Part shown: positions 1 to 5,805 of the stretch, in pieces
Layout of the letters: each line of letters begins with the position of its first letter
How positions within the stretch are numbered: position 1 is the first letter of the stretch
The notes under the pieces: model-generated
The model's input: the letters and a program-made list of their open reading frames with translations, nothing else
Database searches by the model: none
What the model was told of the DNA's origin: nothing
Translations under genes and position numbers: made by a program
Source: Flavobacteriaceae bacterium UBA3078
GTDB lineage: Bacteria; Bacteroidota; Bacteroidia; Flavobacteriales; Flavobacteriaceae
Length of the DNA stretch: 6,293 nucleotides
Assembly (NCBI GenBank): GCA_002366675.1
Contig: DFBO01000232.1
Span: forward strand, 1-6,293
Direction: 5' to 3'

Positions 1-1
1 G

Positions 2-454
2 TTAGATGTTGGCAAACAAAAAATTATAAAAAAAGGACTTCAAGACAAAATTGAAATGGTTGTTGGAGATTCAGAGAATTTACCTTTTAAAAATGATACT
101 TTCGACGCTATAACAGTTGGCTTTGGCGTAAGGAATTTTGAAACTTTAGAAAAAGGGCTTTCAGAAATTTATCGGGTTTTAAAACCAAATGGTATTTTTG
201 TTATTTTAGAAACTTCTGTTCCTACTAAAACACCTTTTAAGCAAGGCTATAATATATATTCAAAACACATACTTCCTGTTATTGGAAAACTCTTTTCTAA
301 AGACAGAAGTGCTTATAGATACTTAAGTGACTCTGCCTCTGTTTTTCCTTATGGAGAAGCATTAAACAATATTTTACGTAAAATTGGGTTTATAAATGTA
401 ATAAACAAACCTCAAACATTTGGTGTAGCAACCATATATACATCCTCAAAATAA
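2..454 (+). CDS. ubiE: Demethylmenaquinone methyltransferase UbiE/MenG, 3' part
   Basis: SAM-dependent C-methyltransferase of the cytoplasm that converts demethylmenaquinone to menaquinone, the last step of quinone synthesis. Flavobacteria normally use menaquinone, so MenG is the likely role and ubiquinone synthesis is not expected. The window begins inside the gene: the frame is open from base 2, giving 150 residues. Roughly the first 90 residues, including the glycine-rich SAM-binding motif I, lie upstream of the window. Visible family marks are GDSENLPF followed by FDAITVGFGVRNF (the UbiE signature), then YRVLKPNG, where Asn replaces the usual first Gly of LKPGG, then SAYRYLSDS and the C-terminal GFINV segment. 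The in-frame ATG at 56 is internal and not the true start. The stop is 4 bases before the porT ATG, which suggests a shared transcript. Identity is secure; only the start is missing. Confidence 0.93.
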   Translation, partial: LDVGKQKIIKKGLQDKIEMVVGDSENLPFKNDTFDAITVGFGVRNFETLEKGLSEIYRVLKPNGIFVILETSVPTKTPFKQGYNIYSKHILPVIGKLFSKDRSAYRYLSDSASVFPYGEALNNILRKIGFINVINKPQTFGVATIYTSSK

Positions 455-458
455 TAAT

Positions 459-1187
459 ATGAAGAACCTCTTTTTACTAATAACTTTTTTATTCGTCTGC
501 CAGTCTACTTCTGCTCAGCTTTTTAGTAAAGAAAAAGTTGTGAAAGATGCGAATAGTGGTAAAGGATCTTTAGATAACGATTTATTTAGTTGGGGTTATT
601 ATGTAGGATTTAATAGTTACGATTTTAATTTCGATTATGTTCAAAATAAAGAAGATATTCAAGTAAAAAAATCAACTGGATTTAATGTTGGATTGATTGG
701 TAACATGCGTATTAATAAATTTTTAGATTTAAGATTAGAACCAGGTTTAAGCATAACAACAAGAATATTGGAATATCCAGAAAGTTATTTTCAAGGTATG
801 GAATTTACAAGCTCAGATTTAGAAAGAGAAATTAAGTCCACTTACATTTACGTTCCTTTATTGTTGAAATTTTCAACTAAGCGCTTAAATAACTTCAAGC
901 CCTTTATAGTTGGTGGTTTATCTACTGCTTTAAATTTATCTAGTAATCAAGATAATCCAGATGATAATAGTGCTGGAAAATTTAGAACAAAGAAAAGCAT
1001 GTATTTCTACGAATTAGGTTTTGGCATCGATTTTTACTTACATAATTTTAAGTTTACACCTTCTATAAGAGGTGTGTTTGCTTTAAACGATGAACTTGTA
1101 AGAGATGCAGATCCAGATAGTCCATGGACTAGCAATATTGAGACCATGAAAACACGTGGTGTGTTTATTAATCTTACGTTTCAATAG
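459..1187 (+). CDS. porT: PorT/SprT-like outer-membrane beta-barrel protein (T9SS and gliding)
   Basis: The 242-residue protein has an N-terminal signal peptide (residues 1-19, hydrophobic core LFLLITFLFVC, likely cleavage after STSA before Gln20). It is followed by a small beta-barrel of the OMP_b-brl_2/PorT type. Seen in the sequence: a GYYVGFNSYDFNF segment near residues 47-58, RINKFLDLRLEPGLSI (85-99), the strand pair YIYVPLLLKFS then FKPFIVGGLS (129-155), YELGFGIDF (184-192), PSIRGVFAL (201-209), and a C-terminal strand ending INLTFQ, which resembles an outer-membrane insertion signal. In Porphyromonas gingivalis PorT is needed for gingipain secretion, and its Flavobacterium johnsoniae counterpart SprT for secretion and gliding. 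The position directly after ubiE matches the flavobacterial porT locus as I recall it. The start ATG follows the ubiE stop by 4 bases, with no visible promoter between. The 3' end overlaps the convergent methyltransferase gene by 14 bp. A generic porin-family protein is the alternative. Confidence 0.85.
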   Translation: MKNLFLLITFLFVCQSTSAQLFSKEKVVKDANSGKGSLDNDLFSWGYYVGFNSYDFNFDYVQNKEDIQVKKSTGFNVGLIGNMRINKFLDLRLEPGLSITTRILEYPESYFQGMEFTSSDLEREIKSTYIYVPLLLKFSTKRLNNFKPFIVGGLSTALNLSSNQDNPDDNSAGKFRTKKSMYFYELGFGIDFYLHNFKFTPSIRGVFALNDELVRDADPDSPWTSNIETMKTRGVFINLTFQ

Positions 1188-1905
1188 ATTTTCGTTTAAA
1201 CTCGCTCAACAAAACGGCTGTAGCAGTTGCAACATTTAAACTTTCGGTAGCTTGAATATTTCCAAAACGTGGAATAGTAATTTTTTCGGAAACTAGTTTT
1301 TCAATATCTTCAGCAATACCATTAGCCTCATTTCCTAATATTAAAATTCCTTTCTCTGGAAGCTGTTTATTATATATATTCTCTCCTTCAATAAAAGTAC
1401 CAAAGGACTTAGATTCGGATTTCTTTATAAAAGTCTTTAAATCAAGATATGTAATATTCACTCTTGAAACAGAACCCATTGTAGCCTGAATTACTTTCGG
1501 ATTGAAACAATCTACAGTTTCTAGATTACAAACAAGGTCTCTAATTCCAAACCAATCGCAAAGCCTTATAATAGTTCCTAAATTTCCAGGATCTCTTACA
1601 TTATCTAAAGCTACTATTAATTGGTTTGTATCGATTTGTGCTGGTTCAGGTATTTTAAAGAGAGCTAAAGCTGTATTTGGAGAGGCTAAAAAGCTAATTT
1701 TTTTTAATTCTATGTCTGTAATTATAGTTTCAAGGTTGGCATCAATTTTGAAAGATTTTATAGAGTATATCTGATTTAATTTAAAATTTGAAGCTAGTAA
1801 CTCATTAATTGTTTTAACACCTTCAGCAACAAATAAACCATGCTGAAGTCTATATTTTTTTTGTTTTAAACTGCTTATTAATTTTATTTGATTTTTAGAT
1901 AACAT
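1174..1905 (-). CDS. TrmH/SpoU-family RNA 2'-O-methyltransferase
   Basis: This 243-residue enzyme should methylate a ribose 2'-OH in rRNA or tRNA using SAM through the knotted SPOUT fold. Residues 1-75 form a SpoU substrate-binding domain with the typical start SKNQIKLISSLKQKKYR and FVAEGVKTINELL (25-37). The catalytic domain carries all three SpoU motifs. Motif 1 is LDNVRDPGNLGTIIR (100-114, with Asn102, Arg104 and Asn108). Motif 2 is LILGNEANGI (188-197). Motif 3 begins IPRFGN at 211 and includes TESLNVATATA (220-230). The family segment NPKVIQATMGSVSRV lies at 135-149. I cannot name the modified nucleotide, so RlmB, TsnR-like and tRNA Gm targets all remain open and no symbol is given. The ATG at 1905 gives the N-terminus normal for the family. 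A TAAGTTTG box sits almost against that ATG. The gene is convergent with porT and divergent from tamL. Confidence 0.92.
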   Translation of the reverse strand: MLSKNQIKLISSLKQKKYRLQHGLFVAEGVKTINELLASNFKLNQIYSIKSFKIDANLETIITDIELKKISFLASPNTALALFKIPEPAQIDTNQLIVALDNVRDPGNLGTIIRLCDWFGIRDLVCNLETVDCFNPKVIQATMGSVSRVNITYLDLKTFIKKSESKSFGTFIEGENIYNKQLPEKGILILGNEANGIAEDIEKLVSEKITIPRFGNIQATESLNVATATAVLLSEFKRKSIET

Positions 1906-1906
1906 T

Positions 1907-1914
1907 CAAACTTA
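1907..1914 (-). promoter_or_regulatory. Candidate -7 box TAAGTTTG for the RNA methyltransferase gene
   Basis: Read on the minus strand, TAAGTTTG fits the Bacteroidota -7 consensus TAnnTTTG and ends one base before the ATG at 1905. A TTG lies upstream at 1932-1930, 15 bases from the box, slightly shorter than the 17-23 usually quoted for -33/-7 spacing. If the box is used, transcription would begin at or just inside the start codon, giving a leaderless message. The match may be chance in such AT-rich DNA. Confidence 0.4.
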
Positions 1915-1943
1915 TTTAAATATATTTTTCAATAGAAATAGTG

Positions 1944-1951
1944 TATTTTTG
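1944..1951 (+). promoter_or_regulatory. Candidate -7 box TATTTTTG for tamL
   Basis: TATTTTTG matches TAnnTTTG and lies 88 bases before the preferred tamL start, implying a leader of about 80 nt. No TTG -33 element is visible at the expected distance upstream. This is the only full consensus match I found on this strand in the gap. Confidence 0.4.
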
Positions 1952-2039
1952 AGTTTAAAATAAAGTAATTAATAAAAGATATTGTATTAGTTACTATTAA
2001 AAAAACAACTCTTTTTCTACAAGTTAATTTTATTTGTAT

Positions 2040-4562
2040 TTGAAACTACAATTCTCAAAAATAGCATTAATAATTGTAATTACAGGTTTTTTATATTCTT
2101 GTAATTCTGTAAAAAGAGTTCCTGAAAACGAACATATTCTTGTTGAGAACACCATTTACATTAATGATAAAAAAAACAAATCTGAACGCATAAACAACCT
2201 TATATTTCAACAAAGAAATAAAAAAGTAGCTTCAATTCCTTTAAGGGTATACATTTACAATACTGCAAGACCAAATATTGATTCCATTCTTAAAGCAAAT
2301 ATTGATTCTAAACCAAAGAAAAGAAAAAGGCTTGAAAATTTTCTTTCAAAAAAACAATTAGACAGATATGTTCAAACAAGAATTGGCTTTAACAATTGGT
2401 TAAAAAAAACTGGCGAAGCTCCCGTTATTGTTAAAGAATCTAAAACACTCAAGTCTGAAAAACAGTTAGAAGCTTATTATTTTAATAATGGTTGGTTTAA
2501 TGTTGATGCTACATCTAAAACTAACAAATTAGAAAACAAAAAAGCTACGGTTGATTATTATGTAGAAACTGGCGACCCTTATATTATTGATTCTATTTCT
2601 ACTAAAATTACTTCTCCTGTTGTAGATTCTCTATATAAGTTAACTAAGAACAAATCATTTATAAAACAAAACAAGCAATATAAAACACAAACATTTAATA
2701 TAGAAAAAGAACGAATTACAACAGAATTAAGAAATTCTGGTGTCTATCATTTTAGCCAAGACTATGTTTATTTTGAAATAGATACAGTTAACACAAATAA
2801 AAAAGTTAATGTCGAATTACAAATATTAGATAGAGCCATAAAAATTCAAGACACAACTCTTAGAGAACCATTTAATATCTATAAAATAAAAGATGTTAAC
2901 GTTATTACAGATTATTCCTATGAAAAAAGAGATTCAACTTTAAGAGATTCTCTAGTTTTTAAAGACTATAATTTATATAGTATTGGAAAAATGCGTTTTA
3001 AGCCTAAAGCTATTACAGATGCTATATTTATTACGCCAAATGATGTTTTTAGAGATAAAGATCGGTCGAACACTTTTAGGCATATTAATAATTTGCAAAC
3101 CTTTAAACATCCAAGCATAGACTATGTAGAAAATGCTGATACTACACTAACAACAAACATTTTACTAACCCCTTTAAAAAAGTTTGGATTAAATTTTAGT
3201 GCTGAAGTTTCGCAAAGTAATATTCAATCTATTGGTCTTGCTTTCAACCCTAGTATTTTAATGAGAAATGTTTTTAGAGGAGCAGAAACTTTAGAATTAT
3301 CAGCTTTTGGTTCTATTGGCGCTTCTAAGGATGGTGGAGATGATAGCGACCCTTTCTTTGACATCAACGAGCTTGGTGTGGATTTAAAATTAACAATTCC
3401 TAGAATGCTTTTTCTTTTTAACACAGAAAAAATTATTCCAAAGACTATGTTTCCTAGCACTAGAATTTCTATATCAACTTCTAGTCAAACAAATGTCGGA
3501 TTGGACAAACAAACTGTTTCTAGTATTTTTAATTACAAATGGTATGCTTCTAAAAAAGTAACAAATAGATTAGATTTATTTAATGTGCAATATGTTCGAA
3601 ATTTAAATCCTGATAACTATTTTGGAGTATATAGCAACTCTTATGATGCATTAAATGATATATCTAATGATATTGGTTATAACGATGACGAATACCTGAC
3701 TTATCCAGAACAAACAGATATGTTTATTAACGACGTATTATCTGGAAATACCACTTTACAACCAGGAGATCCAGATTACGACGAAGTATATTCTATAAAT
3801 GAAAGAAAGATAAGGCTTACCGAAAACAACCTTATTATAGCAACAAACTTTAATTATACAAGAGATAATAGAGAGAATCTCTACGATGAAACTTTTTCCA
3901 TTTTTAGATTTAAAATAGAATTAGCTGGAAATATATTTTCAGCGCTTTCAAATATTGCAAATTTAGATAAAAATGAAGCTGGCCAATACGAATTGTTTAA
4001 TGTCGCATTTTCGCAATATGTTAAAACAGAGTTTGATTATGTAAAACATTGGGATTTAGGCAAAAAAAATGTATTAGCCATTAGAAGCTTCTTTGGTATA
4101 GCTATCCCTTACGGGAACTCATCCAACATTCCTTTTTCCAAAAGTTTTTTTGCTGGTGGAACCAACGATAATCGTGCATGGACAGCCTACAGTCTAGGAC
4201 CAGGAAGTTTAGATAGTAATGACGAGTTTAATGAAGCCAACCTTAAATTAGCTTTTAATATTGAACACCGATTTAATATTTTCGAAAAATTTAATGGAGC
4301 CCTATTTATTGACACTGGAAATATCTGGAATGTATTAGACGATGTAACAGACGATAAGGCAACATTTACAAGTTTCTCTTCACTAAAAGATATTGCTATA
4401 GGCTCTGGTTTTGGATTAAGATACGATTTTGGTTTTGCTGTCTTTAGATTTGACATAGGCTTTAAAACCTACGATCCTTCGTATCCTGAAAACAACAGAT
4501 GGTTTAACGATTATAATTTTACAAACGCTGTTTATAACATAGGTATCAATTACCCTTTCTAA
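2040..4562 (+). CDS. tamL: TamL-type lipid-anchored Omp85 (BamA/TamA family) outer-membrane protein
   Basis: An Omp85-superfamily protein, 840 residues from this start, that helps build the outer membrane. Bacteroidota carry a lipoprotein version of TamA, called TamL, that works with TamB. Residues 1-20 are a lipoprotein signal peptide with lipobox LYSC and acceptor Cys21. About 22-380 hold POTRA-like periplasmic repeats, for example FNNGWFNVDA and IYKIKDVNVI. About 381-840 form the barrel, opening with FGLNFSAEVSQSN. GGTNDNRAW (Arg712) matches the conserved VRGF-type loop 6 motif, FIDTGNIW (Asp758) is a family strand, and the chain ends NIGINYPF with a C-terminal Phe. There is no in-frame ATG near the start: a stop lies at 2025-2027 and the first internal Met comes after about residue 315. 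The start is therefore TTG at 2040 (reading MKLQFSK) or TTG at 2034 (two residues longer). I prefer 2040 because Lys follows the initiator. BamA proper is the main alternative, but the lipobox argues for TamL. No tamB is adjacent. Confidence 0.88.
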   Translation: MKLQFSKIALIIVITGFLYSCNSVKRVPENEHILVENTIYINDKKNKSERINNLIFQQRNKKVASIPLRVYIYNTARPNIDSILKANIDSKPKKRKRLENFLSKKQLDRYVQTRIGFNNWLKKTGEAPVIVKESKTLKSEKQLEAYYFNNGWFNVDATSKTNKLENKKATVDYYVETGDPYIIDSISTKITSPVVDSLYKLTKNKSFIKQNKQYKTQTFNIEKERITTELRNSGVYHFSQDYVYFEIDTVNTNKKVNVELQILDRAIKIQDTTLREPFNIYKIKDVNVITDYSYEKRDSTLRDSLVFKDYNLYSIGKMRFKPKAITDAIFITPNDVFRDKDRSNTFRHINNLQTFKHPSIDYVENADTTLTTNILLTPLKKFGLNFSAEVSQSNIQSIGLAFNPSILMRNVFRGAETLELSAFGSIGASKDGGDDSDPFFDINELGVDLKLTIPRMLFLFNTEKIIPKTMFPSTRISISTSSQTNVGLDKQTVSSIFNYKWYASKKVTNRLDLFNVQYVRNLNPDNYFGVYSNSYDALNDISNDIGYNDDEYLTYPEQTDMFINDVLSGNTTLQPGDPDYDEVYSINERKIRLTENNLIIATNFNYTRDNRENLYDETFSIFRFKIELAGNIFSALSNIANLDKNEAGQYELFNVAFSQYVKTEFDYVKHWDLGKKNVLAIRSFFGIAIPYGNSSNIPFSKSFFAGGTNDNRAWTAYSLGPGSLDSNDEFNEANLKLAFNIEHRFNIFEKFNGALFIDTGNIWNVLDDVTDDKATFTSFSSLKDIAIGSGFGLRYDFGFAVFRFDIGFKTYDPSYPENNRWFNDYNFTNAVYNIGINYPF

Positions 4563-4577
4563 GCTATTTAATTTTCT

Positions 4578-4585
4578 TATTTTTG
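4578..4585 (+). promoter_or_regulatory. Candidate -7 box TATTTTTG for fbaA
   Basis: TATTTTTG fits TAnnTTTG and lies in the 50-bp tamL-fbaA gap, 27 bases before the fbaA ATG, so a leader of about 20 nt would follow. It is identical to the box upstream of tamL. No clear TTG -33 element is visible. The gap shows no terminator-like hairpin, so tamL read-through into fbaA is also possible. Confidence 0.5.
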
Positions 4586-4612
4586 TAATTCAAAACTTTA
4601 TTATTTTTAAAT

Positions 4613-5680
4613 ATGGCTCATAACATTAAACCTGGAGTTGCAACAGGACAAGAAGTTCAAAACATTTTTAAACTTGCAAAAGAAAAAGGATTTGCTCTTC
4701 CAGCTGTAAACGTTGTTGGATCAAGCAGCATCAATGGTGTTTTAGAAACTGCTAGAGATTTAAATGCACCTGTAATTATTCAGTTCTCTAATGGTGGAGG
4801 CGTTTTTAATGCTGGAAAAGGCTTAAGCAACGAAAATCAAAAAGCTGCCATTGCTGGTTGTGTTGCTGGAGCAAAACACGTTCATTTAATGGCAGAAGCT
4901 TATGGAATCCCTGTTATTTTACATACAGACCATTGTGCCAAAAAATTATTGCCTTGGATAGATGGTTTACTTGATGCTAGTGAGCAACATTTTAAAGACA
5001 CTGGAAAACCTTTATACAGTTCTCACATGATAGATTTAAGTGAAGAACCTATTGAAGAAAACATTGAAATTTGCAAAGCATACCTTTCTAGAATGAGTAA
5101 AATGGGTATGACTTTAGAAATTGAACTTGGTATAACTGGAGGTGAAGAAGATGGAGTAGACAATACAGATGTGGACGATTCTAAACTTTACACACAACCA
5201 GAAGAAGTAGCTTATGCATACGAAGAATTAAGTAAAGTAAGCAATCAATTTACTATTGCTGCAGCCTTCGGAAACGTTCATGGTGTTTACAAACCAGGTA
5301 ACGTCAAGTTAACACCAAAAATCCTTAAAAACTCTCAAGAATATATTTCTAATAAATTTGGTGTAGGTCATAATCATATTGATTTTGTATTTCATGGTGG
5401 TTCTGGGTCAACAGTTGAAGAAATTCGTGAAGCCATAGGATATGGTGTTATAAAAATGAATATCGATACAGATATGCAATATGCTTTTACTTCTGGTGTT
5501 CGCGATTACATATTAGAAAAGCAAGATTATTTAAAATCGCAAATAGGAAATCCTGATGGAGACGATGTTCCTAATAAAAAATATTACGACCCAAGAGTTT
5601 GGTTACGTAAAGGAGAAATAACCTTTGTTGAGCGTTTAAAAAAGGCCTTCGAAGATTTAAACAATGTTGATACTTTATAA
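4613..5680 (+). CDS. fbaA: Class II (zinc-dependent) fructose-bisphosphate aldolase
   Basis: Cytoplasmic enzyme that interconverts fructose 1,6-bisphosphate with dihydroxyacetone phosphate plus glyceraldehyde 3-phosphate in glycolysis and gluconeogenesis. At 355 residues it is full length (E. coli FbaA has 359) and belongs to the class IIA type. Catalytic features are intact. HTDHC (104-108) gives the proton-transfer Asp106 and zinc ligand His107. LEIELGITGGEEDGVDN (168-184) holds Glu171, the counterpart of a metal-site Glu, and Glu178-Glu179 of the catalytic loop. HGVY supplies zinc ligand His223, FHGGSGS supplies His261 with the phosphate-binding glycines, and MNIDTD (282-287) is the substrate-binding strand. 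The ATG at 4613 gives the family N-terminus. It follows tamL by 50 bp with its own promoter-like box and precedes accD by 125 bp. It may be transcribed alone. Confidence 0.97.
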   Translation: MAHNIKPGVATGQEVQNIFKLAKEKGFALPAVNVVGSSSINGVLETARDLNAPVIIQFSNGGGVFNAGKGLSNENQKAAIAGCVAGAKHVHLMAEAYGIPVILHTDHCAKKLLPWIDGLLDASEQHFKDTGKPLYSSHMIDLSEEPIEENIEICKAYLSRMSKMGMTLEIELGITGGEEDGVDNTDVDDSKLYTQPEEVAYAYEELSKVSNQFTIAAAFGNVHGVYKPGNVKLTPKILKNSQEYISNKFGVGHNHIDFVFHGGSGSTVEEIREAIGYGVIKMNIDTDMQYAFTSGVRDYILEKQDYLKSQIGNPDGDDVPNKKYYDPRVWLRKGEITFVERLKKAFEDLNNVDTL

Positions 5681-5708
5681 TAAAATATAAAAGTGAAAGG
5701 CACAATTC

Positions 5709-5726
5709 AAATTAAACGTTTAATTT
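5709..5726. repeat. 18-bp perfect palindrome, possible operator
   Basis: AAATTAAACGTTTAATTT is identical to its reverse complement, centred between 5717 and 5718, and it overlaps six bases of the TAATTTTG box at 5721-5728. Perfect symmetry over a promoter element is what a dimeric repressor site looks like. The arms are A/T only apart from the central CG, so a chance origin is not excluded and as an RNA hairpin it would be weak. Confidence 0.5.
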
Positions 5727-5728
5727 TG
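5721..5728 (+). promoter_or_regulatory. Candidate -7 box TAATTTTG for accD
   Basis: TAATTTTG fits the TAnnTTTG consensus and lies 77 bases before the accD ATG, so a leader of about 70 nt would carry the downstream inverted and direct repeats. No TTG is present at the usual -33 distance. It is the only consensus match I found in this gap. Confidence 0.45.
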
Positions 5729-5749
5729 CTTTACTAACTAATTAATAGC

Positions 5750-5781
5750 ATTAATGATTTTTTAATTTAAAAATCGTTAAT
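5750..5781. repeat. Inverted repeat, 13-bp arms, in the presumed accD leader
   Basis: The left arm ATTAATGATTTTT (5750-5762) and right arm AAAAATCGTTAAT (5769-5781) are complementary except for one T-G position, which would still pair as G-U in RNA. They enclose a 6-nt loop. The stem is almost all A-U, so it would be only modestly stable, and no T run follows it as in a terminator. It may be a leader hairpin or a protein-binding site. Confidence 0.5.
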
Positions 5782-5801
5782 TATAAATCTAAATCGTTAA
5801 T
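5771..5801 (+). repeat. Two direct copies of AAATCGTTAAT, 20 bp apart
   Basis: AAATCGTTAAT occurs at 5771-5781 and exactly again at 5791-5801. The starts are 20 bp apart, about two helical turns, so a protein bound at both would sit on the same DNA face. The first copy is also the right arm of the inverted repeat, whose left arm is a one-mismatch inverted copy. The second copy ends 4 bases before the accD ATG. Confidence 0.5.
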
Positions 5802-5805
5802 CGAT

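Larger units (their letters stand above)
1906..2039. other. Divergent intergenic region between the RNA methyltransferase gene and tamL
   Basis: This 134-bp, very AT-rich stretch separates two divergent starts and must hold promoters for both. I see one TAnnTTTG box for each direction (listed separately) and no convincing operator. I find no riboswitch-like structure or short ORF of note. Confidence 0.8.
5681..5805. other. Repeat-rich intergenic region between fbaA and accD
   Basis: This 125-bp AT-rich gap contains, in order, an 18-bp perfect palindrome, an overlapping TAATTTTG promoter-like box, a 13-bp-arm inverted repeat and two copies of an 11-bp direct repeat ending just before the accD ATG. 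There is no GC-rich hairpin with a T run, so I see no standard rho-independent terminator for fbaA. The density of symmetric elements is much higher than in the other gaps and suggests regulation of accD. Confidence 0.7.

Noticed and set aside
1502..1774. 90-codon open frame on the + strand
   Set aside because: It lies wholly within the RNA methyltransferase gene on the other strand, and its translation shows no domain or signal, while the minus-strand frame carries all the SpoU motifs.
2034..2100. Frameshift or 5' truncation of tamL, since no ATG is present
   Set aside because: A complete lipoprotein signal peptide with a lipobox follows directly after the TTG codons, so the N-terminus looks intact and a non-ATG start is the simpler reading.
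3224..3460. 78-codon open frame on the - strand
   Set aside because: It is antisense within the tamL barrel region, without any recognisable motif.
4187..4456. 89-codon open frame on the - strand
   Set aside because: It is antisense to the conserved C-terminal barrel strands of tamL and has no family features.
5750..5781. Rho-independent terminator for fbaA
   Set aside because: The stem is nearly all A-U and no T run follows the right arm, so I list it only as an inverted repeat.
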